This document shows positions 35,397-45,137 of a stretch of 64,000 bases of DNA, piece after piece (position 1 is the stretch's first letter; the number at the start of each line of letters is the position of its first letter). Below the pieces are notes generated by a model. It saw only the letters and a list, made by a program, of their open reading frames with translations. It had not been told where the DNA came from and did no database searches. The position numbers were made by a program, and so were the translations under genes. This DNA is from Desmonostoc vinosum HA7617-LM4 (lineage in GTDB: Bacteria; Cyanobacteriota; Cyanobacteriia; Cyanobacteriales; Nostocaceae), in NCBI GenBank assembly GCA_019359515.1, contig JAHHHC010000028.1, positions 17,937 to 81,936 of the forward strand, in the 5' to 3' direction.

Positions 35397-35651
35397 CCAA
35401 GCCAGTGCGTTGGGGAAACACTGCGTTGCGCGGGTTAAGAGCGTTGAAGCAAGTGTTGTCGGCTTTGCCGACTTGTAGACGCCCGGAGGGTGGCTTCCCA
35501 CAGGGTAGCAACTGGCGCGCGATTTCTAATGGCTTTACAAACATCCTGGTAATTCGTAATTACGACTAATGTAGAGATGCTTCAAAAGCGCATCTTTACA
35601 GAGATTTGGGTTTTGGAGTTTACGCAGTTGAAAAATTTTGTAAGCATAGGG

Positions 35652-36263
35652 TTAAAACTTTTTAGCACTATGCTTAATTGTGTCAAATTCAAACCTTTCT
35701 TTGGGATCGGTTTCGCCATAAACATTAAAGGTAACAGTTGGTTCATCACCCACAGCTTGGACGCTGTGAATTGCACCAGGAGCAAAACTGACAATATCTC
35801 CAGCAGATAAAATTATATCTCCCGTCGGTTCAATTTTATCTTGAAATTCTGTGCTATTAGTCCGCTGCCAAAAGGTGTTTTTTTCCTGACCTTTTAACAC
35901 TGCAACTACTCCCCAAGTTCCATGATTATGAATCGTAGAAATAGTACCTGGAGCAAAAGTTACTGTTTGTACTGTTAATGGAAAACCTAACTCATCATAT
36001 AGAAGTACAACAGAGGTTCCCGTTGTGGGAGAAGGCTGTAAATATTGACTCCGCACCCAGTAGGAATTGACAATCAAGCGTCTTACCAACATCCTAATTT
36101 CTGGTAGACAACTAGATTCTTCTTCCACACTGTTGAGAACATCTTCTACTTCAGTGAGAAACCGATAAAGACGATAATTATCACGCAATAAATCCCATTC
36201 TCTAACAGATTTACAAACTTGATATTTGCCGTCCTCAGCTACCAGCCAATCTCTACCTTTCAT
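35652..36263 (-). CDS. Cysteine dioxygenase family cupin protein
   Basis: This 203-residue protein has a cupin beta-barrel with metal-ligand histidines in the HNHGTWG motif (about residues 115-121) and a third histidine in SFAPGAIHSVQAV (about 165-177). This is the pattern of cysteine dioxygenase or 3-mercaptopropionate dioxygenase relatives, which oxidise thiols using Fe(II). It lies near cysK, so thiol metabolism is plausible. The substrate cannot be fixed from sequence. Confidence 0.8.
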   Translation of the reverse strand: MKGRDWLVAEDGKYQVCKSVREWDLLRDNYRLYRFLTEVEDVLNSVEEESSCLPEIRMLVRRLIVNSYWVRSQYLQPSPTTGTSVVLLYDELGFPLTVQTVTFAPGTISTIHNHGTWGVVAVLKGQEKNTFWQRTNSTEFQDKIEPTGDIILSAGDIVSFAPGAIHSVQAVGDEPTVTFNVYGETDPKERFEFDTIKHSAKKF

Positions 36264-36472
36264 AGCCTTTAAATTGACAATTGCGACGATTGTGGTAATA
36301 GAAATACTGGTGCAGGATAGAGAGAACCAATATTATCATTATTGGGAATTATTACAGGATTTAGAGGAACAGTAGCAGGAAGGGGATTACTAGGAAGGCT
36401 AGATGCAGCTGAGAGAGGATGATAGAAAGAGAAACTATTCATGAGTGTTGATTGTTGACTGTTAATTGTTAA

Positions 36473-36955
36473 CTAATCATCTTCTGGTGGACGTGTCAAA
36501 ACATCTAACAGAACTCCGGCTCCAAAATTATTCTTTTGATCAATATCTTTGATTCTGGAGCTTATTTCTTTAGCTTGTTCGATTTTTCCTAACTTGGCTA
36601 ATACCAATCCAGAAGCAGCATAAGCATTTAAGTACAACCTAATTTGAGATTCTTCTCGCCGTTTAATTAATATTGGCTTGAGTTGTTCCCAATCATCAGG
36701 AAAATGTTCTGCTTCTTTAATTTTATCTATTATTTTAGCTGCTGTTTGTAGCGCTAGTGGATAATTATTTTTATAATAAAAAAATCTATAAGCTGATACC
36801 AAAATCTCTAGATTTTCCCCAGCTTTAGCTAAAGCTTGTTGAATGTATTTTTCAGATTCAGTAGTATTTTCCCAACTTTGTGCTGCCAAAATTAGTAATT
36901 TTTTAATTTCTTCAGGAACCTGAAACCATGAGAATCGGTTTGTGTCAACTTGCAT
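36473..36955 (-). CDS. Helical repeat (TPR-like) hypothetical protein
   Basis: This 160-residue soluble protein is made of helices spaced like tetratricopeptide repeats (WENTTESEKYIQQALAKAGENLEILVSAYRFFYYKNNYPLALQTAAKII, and ASGLVLAKLGKIEQAKEISSRI). There is no signal peptide. It probably mediates protein contacts. Function unknown. It lies between the cupin gene and the cox operon on the same strand. Confidence 0.65.
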   Translation of the reverse strand: MQVDTNRFSWFQVPEEIKKLLILAAQSWENTTESEKYIQQALAKAGENLEILVSAYRFFYYKNNYPLALQTAAKIIDKIKEAEHFPDDWEQLKPILIKRREESQIRLYLNAYAASGLVLAKLGKIEQAKEISSRIKDIDQKNNFGAGVLLDVLTRPPEDD

Positions 36956-37219
36956 GATGGATGGGAGTGGGGAGTAGGGAGTAGGGAGTAGGGGAGATGA
37001 GGGGGATGTGGTTCGACTTCTCCTGTCGGAGACGCTACGCGTAGCAAGATCCCGTTCGCGTTAGCGTCTCCAAAGGAGAAGGGTACGCGGTAGTTGAGCG
37101 TAGCCGAAACTCACCAACCGGGGGATGGGGGAGATGAGGGGGCAGGGGAAGAAATAACAAACACTCACTCAGTACTCCAATTCCCCACTCCCCACTCCCT
37201 ACTCCCCACTCCCCAGTTT
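36956..37219. repeat. Cluster of short tandem and dispersed repeats
   Basis: The spacer between coxC and the TPR-like gene consists of GGGAGTA/GGGGAGT units, a GGAGACGCTA/TAGCGTCTCC inverted pair (about 37028-37073) and a partial copy of the GTTGGTGAG-type repeat near 37107-37120. There is no gene. Confidence 0.6.
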
Positions 37220-37810
37220 CTAAAACAAGGTCAAAATGTACACCAAGGTAAATAGAACTATCCAGATGATGTCTACGAAGTGCCAGTAAATTTCTGCCAT
37301 TTCGATGCCTGTGTGCTTGGTCGCAGAGTAGTGACCGGGACGACGCGATCGCCACAACACACCTAAAATTAATAACAGTCCCACGAAGACGTGCAAACCG
37401 TGGAACCCAGTCATGATATAGAAGCAGTTAGCAAAGATGTTGGTAGTTAAGCCATATCCCAACGTCATATACTCGTAGGCTTGCCCCAACAAAAAGACTG
37501 CGCCCATGATGGCAGTAACGATATACCACAGCCGCATTCCTTTGACATCATTCTTTTTAATCGCTGCATCACCGAAATGAATCACGAAACTACTTGATAC
37601 AAGAATGATGGTGTTGATTGTTGGCAACAACAGTTCTACTTCCGTACCTTCTGGTGGCCAAACTTCTGTAGTGCCTCGAAAAAACAAATAGGTGGCAAAA
37701 AATCCCCCAAACATCAACGATTCAGAGATAAGGAATGTCAACAGCCCCCAGACGCGTAAATCTGGGTGATGTTCTTCGTGATGTTCTGTACTAGTCGTAG
37801 CTATGGTCAT
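37220..37810 (-). CDS. coxC: Cytochrome c oxidase subunit III
   Basis: The protein (196 residues from ATG 37810) has five membrane spans typical of the short bacterial subunit III. Conserved stretches are LRVWGLLTFLISESLMFGGFFATYLFFRG and FYIMTGFHGLHVFVGLLLILGV, ending in WHFVDIIWIVLFTLVYIL. It completes the aa3-type oxidase core. GAGGG 8 bases ahead of 37810 favours this start over the TTG at 37825. It is the last gene of the coxB-coxA-coxC operon. Confidence 0.93.
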   Translation of the reverse strand: MTIATTSTEHHEEHHPDLRVWGLLTFLISESLMFGGFFATYLFFRGTTEVWPPEGTEVELLLPTINTIILVSSSFVIHFGDAAIKKNDVKGMRLWYIVTAIMGAVFLLGQAYEYMTLGYGLTTNIFANCFYIMTGFHGLHVFVGLLLILGVLWRSRRPGHYSATKHTGIEMAEIYWHFVDIIWIVLFTLVYILTLF

Positions 37811-37887
37811 ATTATTTACCCTCAAGGGTCAAGCGTAGGGCAGTCCTATTTATTTTCTTGTGGGATGAGTGTCTCACCTGTCCTAGT

Positions 37888-37915
37888 TTGAGGTGGTCAA
37901 GATGCCCACCCCACA
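37888..37915. repeat. GGGCATCTTG-type dispersed repeat fragment
   Basis: TCAAGATGCCCACCCCACAA is a partial copy of the CAAGATGCCC hairpin family seen at 29147-29253, 50027-50068 and 61765-61871. It lies in the coxA-coxC gap. Confidence 0.6.
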
Positions 37916-37933
37916 AAATCAAAGTCTTTCTAA

Positions 37934-39622
37934 CTAAGCACTAACTTCCGGTGCGGCAGCTGATGGAATTTCTGCACCGTTACTATGACCGTAGTCGTAA
38001 GGGCCGTGAGTGACGACGGGTAAGACTTCCCAGTTTTCAATGAGGGGTGGTGAACTGGTTGTCCATTCTAAGGTCAAAGCTCTCCAAGGATTATCACCTG
38101 CTGGCTTGCCTTTACTCCAAGACCAAATCAGGTTAATCATAAAGGGAATTACCGATAGTCCCAAGATGAATGAACCAACGGTACAAAGCTGATTGAGGTC
38201 AATAAATTGAGGATCGTACATTGCCACACGTCGCGGCATTCCTTGTAAACCCAATTCGTGCATGGGTAGGAAGGTCAAATTCGTGCCGATGAAGGTGAGG
38301 ACAAAGTGAATACGACCCCAAGTTTCATTCAACATCCGACCTGTCATTTTGGGGAACCAGTGATAAATACCGGCGTAAATGCCAAACACGGAACCACCAA
38401 ACAGAACGTAGTGGAAGTGTGCCACTACATAATATGTGTCGTGAACATGCACATCAAAGGGTGCTGTCCCCATTGTGACGCCACTTAAGCCGCCCATCAC
38501 AAACATCGACAGCAAACCAATAGCGAAAAGCATGGCACTGGTGAAGCGAATTTTTCCACCCCAGAGGGTAGCAACCCAGCCAAAAATCTTCACGCCAGTG
38601 GGAACGGCAACGATCAGGGTCGAGATGGTAAAGAACATCCGCATCCAGCCGGGTGTACCACTGGTAAACATGTGGTGTACCCAGACGAATAAACCGACCA
38701 CGCAGATTGCCAAACTCGAATAAGCGATCGCTTTATACCCAAAGATTGGCTTACGGGCATGGACGGGAATCACCTCGGACATAATGCCGAAGATGGGCAG
38801 AATCATCAAATATACTGCCGGGTGGGAGTAGAACCAGAATAAGTGTTGGTAAATAACGACGTTACCGCCTGCATCTGGTTTAAAGAAGGATGTACCAAAG
38901 TTGAGGTCAAACAACAGCAGTATTAAACCAGCCGCTAATACCGGGGTGGAAAGCAGTGCGAGAACTGAAGTTGCCAAAATTGCCCAGCAAAATAAGGGCA
39001 GTTGATCCCACTTCATACTCGGAACCTTCATCATCAGGATCGTGATTACGAAGTTCAGCGAACCCAAAATTGAGGAAGTTCCCACCAAAACGATCGCTAA
39101 TATCCACATTGTTTGAGCGATGGGTGCTGTCACCAGGCTCAAAGGTGGGTAAGCTGTCCAACCTGATTGGGAACCACCGAAGATAAAACTAGCTAATAGT
39201 AACGCACCTGCTGGTGGGTTGAGCCAAAAAGCGATCGCATTCAGCTTCGGGAAGGCCATATCCCTAGCCCCCACCATCAACGGTACTAAAAAGTTACCAA
39301 ACCCCCCAATCGCACTAGGAACAATCCATAAGAAAATCATGATTGTCCCGTGATTGGTCATGAAGGCGTTATACAGATTCGGATCAAGGAAATCTGCATC
39401 TGGTGTTGCTAGTTCGGCACGGATGGCCATAGCCATCAGTCCACCGATGAGATAGAACACAAACGCCGTCACGAGGTATTGAATACCAATAACCTTGTGA
39501 TCAATATTAAATGTAAAGTAGTCGTACCATTTCCACGCCTTCGGGTGCGAGGTGTGGGCAACCGCCGCTTGAGGTTTATGTTCCTCTGGTGGTGTATTTC
39601 GTGGAAATTCTACCTGTGTCAT
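37934..39622 (-). CDS. coxA: Cytochrome c oxidase subunit I
   Basis: This 562-residue heme-copper oxidase catalytic subunit has twelve spans. The conserved HGTIMIF near residue 90, WFYSHPAVYLMILPIFGIMSEV (about 255-276; the H and Y form the cross-linked pair at CuB), HHMFTSGTP, and VHDTYYVVAHFHYVL (about 393-407; heme ligands) are all present. It reduces oxygen to water. It forms an operon with coxB and coxC and lies next to fdxB and patB. This arrangement recalls the Anabaena cox2 operon that is induced in heterocysts. Confidence 0.96.
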   Translation of the reverse strand: MTQVEFPRNTPPEEHKPQAAVAHTSHPKAWKWYDYFTFNIDHKVIGIQYLVTAFVFYLIGGLMAMAIRAELATPDADFLDPNLYNAFMTNHGTIMIFLWIVPSAIGGFGNFLVPLMVGARDMAFPKLNAIAFWLNPPAGALLLASFIFGGSQSGWTAYPPLSLVTAPIAQTMWILAIVLVGTSSILGSLNFVITILMMKVPSMKWDQLPLFCWAILATSVLALLSTPVLAAGLILLLFDLNFGTSFFKPDAGGNVVIYQHLFWFYSHPAVYLMILPIFGIMSEVIPVHARKPIFGYKAIAYSSLAICVVGLFVWVHHMFTSGTPGWMRMFFTISTLIVAVPTGVKIFGWVATLWGGKIRFTSAMLFAIGLLSMFVMGGLSGVTMGTAPFDVHVHDTYYVVAHFHYVLFGGSVFGIYAGIYHWFPKMTGRMLNETWGRIHFVLTFIGTNLTFLPMHELGLQGMPRRVAMYDPQFIDLNQLCTVGSFILGLSVIPFMINLIWSWSKGKPAGDNPWRALTLEWTTSSPPLIENWEVLPVVTHGPYDYGHSNGAEIPSAAAPEVSA

Positions 39623-39657
39623 ATGTTTGTTCTTTGTTAGTTGCCAATGACCAATGA

Positions 39658-40632
39658 CTAATGACCAATGACTAATGACTCAATAGTTTCTGCACTCACG
39701 CCCATGTTATGGACATGGGGGGCTAAAAACTCTGATGTGGATAAGTTAGCTGGTTTCACTGCAACAGTTTGATGTAGGTCTTTTTGAGCAATCTGGTTTT
39801 CGCTTAGCCAACTGTCAAACTCTTCTGGTGTGTGGACTACTACTTGTGTCCTCATAGAACCGTGATAACCACCGCATAGTTCGGCACAAACTACGGGATA
39901 TGTACCTGGTTTGGTGGCAACAAAGCGTAGTTCCGTAGGGATACCTGGTAAGGCATCTTGCTTCAGGCGAAATTGTGGTACCCAGAATGAATGAATCACA
40001 TCTTGTGCAGAAAGGTTGAGTTGCACATCAGCACCAACGGGTATGTGCAGTTCTCCAGAGGAAACGCCACTGTCTGGATAGTCAAATAACCAAGCAAACT
40101 GTATGCCTTTAACATTGACAACTAAGTCAGCTGGTTTATTGAGCGTTTGCGGAGATGCACCAATACCAATTACTGGGGCTGTGGTAGGTGTAGAGCCATC
40201 ATCTAGGGTAGCAGCGATCGCACTGCCCGACATATGAGCCACATGAGCGGCAGAATGGGGATGCCCTGCCGGTTCAAAGCCTCCCATTTGATTAAACACA
40301 TCTACGCTGTAGATGCCCAAACCAAGAACAATCAGTGTGGGGATGGCTGTCCAAAAGATTTCTAAAGGAACGTTACCTTCTACTGGTACACCATCGGTAT
40401 CGTCACCCGGACGATGACGATACTTAATCAAAAAGATCACAATGGTTCCTTCTACCACGAGAAATAGAGCGATCGCAATGGTAAACATCACGTTGAAAAA
40501 GCCGTCTACCAAAGGCGCTTGCAGCGATGCTTCTACTGGCAGGAGAGTGTGATTGTAACCAATCCATATACTGATTGCTGTGACTGCTATCCCAGCGACC
40601 AGAGTCCATAGTGAAACAGGAATTTGTTGCAT
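39658..40632 (-). CDS. coxB: Cytochrome c oxidase subunit II
   Basis: This 324-residue subunit II has two transmembrane helices (about residues 7-24 and 45-70) and a lumenal CuA domain. CuA ligands are seen in DVIHSFWVP (about 200-208) and CAELCGGYHGSM (about 247-258). The link region VEGNVPLEIFWTAIPTLIVLGLGIYS is standard. It accepts electrons from cytochrome c or plastocyanin. As the first gene of the cox operon, it has the operon promoter upstream in 40633-41092. Confidence 0.95.
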   Translation of the reverse strand: MQQIPVSLWTLVAGIAVTAISIWIGYNHTLLPVEASLQAPLVDGFFNVMFTIAIALFLVVEGTIVIFLIKYRHRPGDDTDGVPVEGNVPLEIFWTAIPTLIVLGLGIYSVDVFNQMGGFEPAGHPHSAAHVAHMSGSAIAATLDDGSTPTTAPVIGIGASPQTLNKPADLVVNVKGIQFAWLFDYPDSGVSSGELHIPVGADVQLNLSAQDVIHSFWVPQFRLKQDALPGIPTELRFVATKPGTYPVVCAELCGGYHGSMRTQVVVHTPEEFDSWLSENQIAQKDLHQTVAVKPANLSTSEFLAPHVHNMGVSAETIESLVIGH

Positions 40633-41092
40633 ATATGCTACCTGCTTTGTAAGTTGGGTACTGGGTACTGGGGATTGGGAAAACTCTTCCCTGATCTTCC
40701 TAGTCCCTAGTTTTTAATCCCCAGTCCCTTTTTCTTTCTATCTTGCACTGAATAAAAAATGGGGGAAAATTCCAGATCTTTTCACATCTATCCCCCAAAA
40801 AATATCAAATATATTTTAGTTTCGATGACAAACAAGCCTTCTGCTTGCAGAAAAGCTAATTGTTCGCAAAGGACACTGTTAATCCTAATATTGTTTAGGC
40901 TATATCAATAGCAAGTATGAATTTGTTAATAATTAACAATTTGCGATTTACAGATTTGTTTACGGTGAACTTTTCGCTAAGTTCTATTACGTATTCATTC
41001 TCCCCCTCTAGCTACCTTGCTTAGCACATTTGTGCCTTTTATCAACAGTGCCTCCTTGAACGAACAATAATTTTTACCCTCTCTAAACAATC
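40633..41092. other. Promoter region of the cox operon
   Basis: This 460-bp gap separates fdxB and coxB. It holds GGGTACTGG/GGGATTGG short repeats near coxB, an AT-rich stretch with the inverted sequence TTGTTAATAATTAACAA (about 40923-40939), and no gene. Whether fdxB reads into cox is unknown. Confidence 0.45.
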
Positions 41093-41386
41093 TTAATTGT
41101 TTAATGCAACATGGGTATAGCAATTCTTGGGACAAATCCGTGAACAAGCTTCGCAACCAATACAGTTGTCTGGATAAGCAACTGTCATTACTTTGCGTTC
41201 GATTTCTTCATCATCCTCATCTTCCACAAATTCCCCTTCTTCGTTGAGTGCTTTTAAATCCAGCACATTATACCCACATACTTTTACGCATCTGCCACAG
41301 CCAATACATTTATCTTTGTCAATTACCTGAGCAAATTTAGGTGTCCAAGTTTTACCACCAAATGTCAATCCTGTTAGTTGTGCCAT
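41093..41386 (-). CDS. fdxB: Nif-specific ferredoxin III (2[4Fe-4S])
   Basis: The protein (97 residues from ATG 41386) has two 4Fe-4S motifs, [12 protein letters not shown] and [15 protein letters not shown], and an acidic linker ([15 protein letters not shown]). The start [18 protein letters not shown] matches FdxB of nitrogen-fixing cyanobacteria. GAGGG at 8 bases supports this start over the frame beginning at 41416. It probably donates electrons in or for nitrogenase. It is divergent from the CnfR gene, which is known to control nif genes in heterocysts. Confidence 0.9.
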   Translation of the reverse strand: MAQLTGLTFGGKTWTPKFAQVIDKDKCIGCGRCVKVCGYNVLDLKALNEEGEFVEDEDDEEIERKVMTVAYPDNCIGCEACSRICPKNCYTHVALNN

Positions 41387-42438
41387 GAATAAACCCTCGG
41401 CAAGTTTGCCTAGCAATCTGTTTGTACTTTGATCATCATAGTAACTTAATATTTTCTATTTTTGATGTTAAAAACTTGCTTTTTCTCTCATCAAATTTTG
41501 ATAATTCACTACACAATTTGGCAGATGTTTTAGTTTTCAACTATGTAGATGAAAGTAATTAGCAATTCTAAGAATGGGACTGGGGAACCCCTAATCCCCG
41601 CTCCCTCCGGGAGTGGAAATTGGTGTTTGTTATTTCTCCCCCTCATCTCCCTCATCCCCCTCACTCCCCAACTAATGAGATTATTTTTCAAATATTTCGA
41701 CCTTGATACAAAAAGCTGAATACTAAACAGTATTTATGTATACAAAACCATATGTTTATTAGTTACATCCACATCTATGCAATATGTATTTTGTAAGTCA
41801 ATAATTATCAATTTATCTTGTATTTAAATATTTGAGAGATGATGGTAAAGTAAATACTGTCTTTACTGTCTCTGAACTGATTTCACTAATAAAACTGAGC
41901 TAACTTATAAAAAAATGTAACTTTCATGGCAGAATATTACTTGAGCTTAAATATTAAAATTATTAATAAATCAAATAAAGACTATGTGTAATAGGTTTAT
42001 ATGTTTCCCGAAAATACTTTGGGTAAGTTTTCGCGGTCAAATTTAAATGGCTAAAAGGTAACTATCTAGACAAATATTAAGAAATATTTCCAAGCTCATT
42101 ATGAACAAACTAATTAAACTATTTATGAAATGTATAGTTAATAAAGAAGTAATATTAGGCTCAGTTTGAAAGCCTGAAATAGCTTTCAATTTGGATGCGA
42201 AGTCAGAATATAGGTGTGGGTGGTGAGTCAGGTAAGAAAAATCTCTTCTTACCTAAAAGATGATTTGGTTGTGAGTGAAGCTAATGTGCGTTGGAGTTGC
42301 ATATGTAAATTGTCATTAGTTAACAAATAACTAATGACTCATGCAATATTCGATGCACAAAAGCTAATGAATAAAGAGGACACATCCAGGGGAGACTTGA
42401 GCCAGACATCTCAACGATTAAAGTGGGAAAAGAGCCAT
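41387..42438. other. Divergent fdxB/patB regulatory region
   Basis: About 1 kb of AT-rich DNA lies between fdxB and patB. It includes short CCCCTCATCTCCCTCAT repeats (about 41638-41668), an NtcA-like site at 41730-41743, and GTAAAGTAAATAC (N7 spacing, off by one) at 41845-41857. It should hold nitrogen-regulated promoters for both genes. No ORF is convincing. The frame extending upstream of 42439 looks untranslated. Confidence 0.5.
41730..41743. promoter_or_regulatory. NtcA-like box GTA-N8-TAC
   Basis: GTATTTATGTATAC fits the NtcA consensus GTA-N8-TAC. It lies 344 bp upstream of fdxB and about 700 bp upstream of patB. No well-spaced -10 was found, so functional use is uncertain. Confidence 0.3.
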
Positions 42439-44028
42439 ATGCCTTATACAATTCCTAACAACAGTTGCGTTGGATGTGACAATTGCCGTCCCCAATGTCC
42501 CACGGGTGCCATCAAAATTGAGGACAACGAATATTGGATTGATCCTTGTCTTTGTAACAATTGTGAGGGTTATCATCCAGAACCGCAATGTGTAATCGCT
42601 TGTCCAACTAAGTCACCCATACCTTGGCAGGCAAAAAAGGGAAGATGCAAAGTTGAACCGAGGGATGTTACCAGCCCAGATTTATTTTCCAATGGCAAGA
42701 ATAATCCGTTTGCTTCGGCGATCGCTATCTGGGAAGCTTGTAATGTACTGGCACAACGCACATCGCTACATTGGGAAACCGACGAAGACGGATACTTGTG
42801 TTATTCCCGACAAGTTAACCAAGGCCGAGGCGCGATCGCTTTTCACATTCAAGATCCATTGCAAGTGAACAATCGGGCCACAGATTTAGCAGCAATTGAG
42901 GAACTTGATATTAGAGCTACTTGCATCCATTTGATTTTTGCTGCTTATGCTACAGCCTTAGATCAGCCTTGGGAACAAGAATTTGCGATCGATGAGCGAC
43001 AAATTGAAAAGTATCTAGGACTAGAGAAACGCAAAGACCTGAGCAAAACAGCTAAGCTGGCTTTAATGAAAAACATCGTACAGCAAGCTTGTTCGCTGAT
43101 TATTTCCATTGATTGGCCTCAACAGGGCCGTGTCAATGGCTTCTCGGTTACAACAAGCCGTTTGTGGCACTTGGTAGACATTCAGCATCACTTTCAAGAA
43201 GATGCTCTCGGATGTAAATATCTTGTAGGACTAACTTTTAAAGTCAAAGCAGGCATATGGGCACAGTATTTTCTCAATAAACAAGCATGTAAAGAACGGA
43301 CAGCATTCTACCAATACGGCACTCTCCCAAGAACGCTGTTGACTACAGTCATGAGTATTTGGCAGCAACATGAAGGTACGGTGAGATTGATGTTATGGTT
43401 GCTGTTTAAAACCAAAATGGGTAAGGAACAACGCATCACTGTACCTACCTTGCTACGCGTTGCTTACGGTGAGGAAAAAGTCACCTTGGCTTGCAGACAA
43501 AGAGATGAACGTAAGCGGTTATTGCGAACTTTTGAAAGCGATTTGGAAGTTCTCAACCACTATGGAATGAAACCTATTTTTGACCCATTGACTTACCCAT
43601 TGGAAATTCAACCTTTGTGGGCGAAACTAGTTGATTTACCCGAAGATCCAGACGAAGCACTAGAATTTTGGACTAATGATGGTTGTGGGGAAATCCGTCT
43701 GACGGATACAGGCCCCCGTGGTAAGTGGAATTTGCTGATGAATGCGCGGATTTTGGCGTTTGAACTGCCGCCAGAATGGGAACAGCAAACTTCAGATTCG
43801 CAGAAAAAGCAACGGCGAACTACTAAAGCTAGAAAAAAAATCAAAATCACAAGTGACTTATTGGGTGAACAGATTCTAGAAGCACGAAAAAACTTGAATC
43901 TCTCCCAAAGAGAGTTGGCAAAACTCACAGGTAAAAGTCAAAGCTGGATTCGAGATGTCGAAAATGGACGTTTAAAAGCCAAGCTAGAAGACCAAGTGCT
44001 GCTTAGGAAAGTGCTAAATATGGCTTAA
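42439..44028 (+). CDS. patB: Nitrogenase regulator CnfR/PatB (ferredoxin domain plus HTH)
   Basis: The protein (529 residues from ATG 42439) equals the length known for Anabaena PatB. The N-terminus has two 4Fe-4S motifs (CVGCDNCRPQCPTG; then CLCNNCEGYHPEPQCVIACPTKS, residues about 10-70). The C-terminus is an XRE-type HTH (EARKNLNLSQRELAKLTGKSQSWIRDVENGR, about 480-510). CnfR activates nif genes under low oxygen. The longer frame from 42334 adds 35 unlikely residues. It is divergent from fdxB and the cox operon, as in Anabaena. Confidence 0.94.
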   Translation: MPYTIPNNSCVGCDNCRPQCPTGAIKIEDNEYWIDPCLCNNCEGYHPEPQCVIACPTKSPIPWQAKKGRCKVEPRDVTSPDLFSNGKNNPFASAIAIWEACNVLAQRTSLHWETDEDGYLCYSRQVNQGRGAIAFHIQDPLQVNNRATDLAAIEELDIRATCIHLIFAAYATALDQPWEQEFAIDERQIEKYLGLEKRKDLSKTAKLALMKNIVQQACSLIISIDWPQQGRVNGFSVTTSRLWHLVDIQHHFQEDALGCKYLVGLTFKVKAGIWAQYFLNKQACKERTAFYQYGTLPRTLLTTVMSIWQQHEGTVRLMLWLLFKTKMGKEQRITVPTLLRVAYGEEKVTLACRQRDERKRLLRTFESDLEVLNHYGMKPIFDPLTYPLEIQPLWAKLVDLPEDPDEALEFWTNDGCGEIRLTDTGPRGKWNLLMNARILAFELPPEWEQQTSDSQKKQRRTTKARKKIKITSDLLGEQILEARKNLNLSQRELAKLTGKSQSWIRDVENGRLKAKLEDQVLLRKVLNMA

Positions 44029-44159
44029 TTTTCTGGAGAGTTTTACTTATGGCGATCGCATTTCTAGTAATTGTGTCAGAAAGGCGATCGCTAAGCTATA
44101 TAATGTTTTTCTATTTGTTCTAGCAATAGGGAGTGGGTTTCTGGAATAGACATATAGCT

Positions 44160-45137
44160 TCATGCACTATATGTGATTACTTTACTTGAGGTCAACCAAA
44201 GACTAGCTACAGTATATTTAATAATTACTGATTTTTGTGTAGTATTACAAGAACTCCTGATTTCTTGAGTGTTTTTTTCATCTTTAATAAGTTTAGCTTG
44301 ATACGTATAAATAGAACCACAAGGTTTTTCCAATGTTAGCTCGGCTCGCATTGCATTATTGTCTAAACTTTGCTCTAATATTTTCCCTACAACTTTGCAA
44401 TTGAACCAATCCCATCCATGACGCAGGATTAATTCTCTCTCTAAAATTTGCATTGCTGGAGGCAAAACTCCCCAGCCTCGATAGACTTTATTTAATATTT
44501 GAATATCACCAGTACGCGTCAAGATTGATTTGAAATCATCTTGGTCTAATCGACCATAGTATCTGCCTTCTGGTAGGTCTATGATTGTTGGTGCAAATCG
44601 ATGTCCGCCAAAGTGGGTTGATTTCCACACCCGCACATCATCCAAGTACAAATCTGCAATGGTAGATGTAGCATGGAAGTAAAAGGGGTTGCCATATCTA
44701 GCACAGCATTTGTCATGGCTACCGTGGGTACATACTAAAATATCTCTGGTGGCACTAGTTTCTACTTCATAGTTAGGAGTTAAACCCCATAACCACTTTT
44801 GCACAACCGCAGCTACTTGCTCAATATTTTCTAATTTAAACTCTTGTTTAAGGTAGCCATTATTCAAACCCTCTTGCTTTTGATAAATCAAAAGAGTCGT
44901 GTAATTAACTTTGTGCGATGAATCGTTAGCAATTAAGAGGAATCTAATTGGTAATTTTGCACGCTGTACTTCCTCCACCAAAATTTTCAAGTTTTTTGGT
45001 ACCCATTTAGAATTAAATGCTTCTGCTGTCCAAGGCGGAGGACACTCAACTAAAATATAAGTTTGATAATTGGTGGCGCTACCAATCAAATCTTCTCCTG
45101 TTTTCCGTGAATCATCAGCACAAAAGAAACTATTCAT
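44160..45137 (-). CDS. Sucrase/ferredoxin-like family protein
   Basis: This 325-residue protein belongs to the sucrase/ferredoxin-like (thioredoxin-fold) family. It has CTHGSHDKCCARYGNPFYFHAT near residues 131-152 and WKSTHFGGHRFAPTIIDLPEGRYYGRL. The cysteines and the HFGGH block are the family's likely Fe-S ligand sites. Biochemical function is not established. It is convergent with patB and nearly adjacent to it, but a link to nitrogen fixation is only positional. Confidence 0.8.
   Translation of the reverse strand: MNSFFCADDSRKTGEDLIGSATNYQTYILVECPPPWTAEAFNSKWVPKNLKILVEEVQRAKLPIRFLLIANDSSHKVNYTTLLIYQKQEGLNNGYLKQEFKLENIEQVAAVVQKWLWGLTPNYEVETSATRDILVCTHGSHDKCCARYGNPFYFHATSTIADLYLDDVRVWKSTHFGGHRFAPTIIDLPEGRYYGRLDQDDFKSILTRTGDIQILNKVYRGWGVLPPAMQILERELILRHGWDWFNCKVVGKILEQSLDNNAMRAELTLEKPCGSIYTYQAKLIKDEKNTQEIRSSCNTTQKSVIIKYTVASLWLTSSKVITYSA

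Noticed and set aside
35378..35569. Overlapping 60-odd-residue frames on both strands
   Set aside because: Both lie within palindromic repeat DNA and carry repeat-derived peptides.
41845..41857. Second NtcA-like site GTA-N7-TAC
   Set aside because: The spacing is 7, not 8, bases.
42334..42438. 35-residue N-terminal extension of PatB
   Set aside because: The sequence is unlike the family; starting at 42439 gives 529 residues, which matches the known PatB length.
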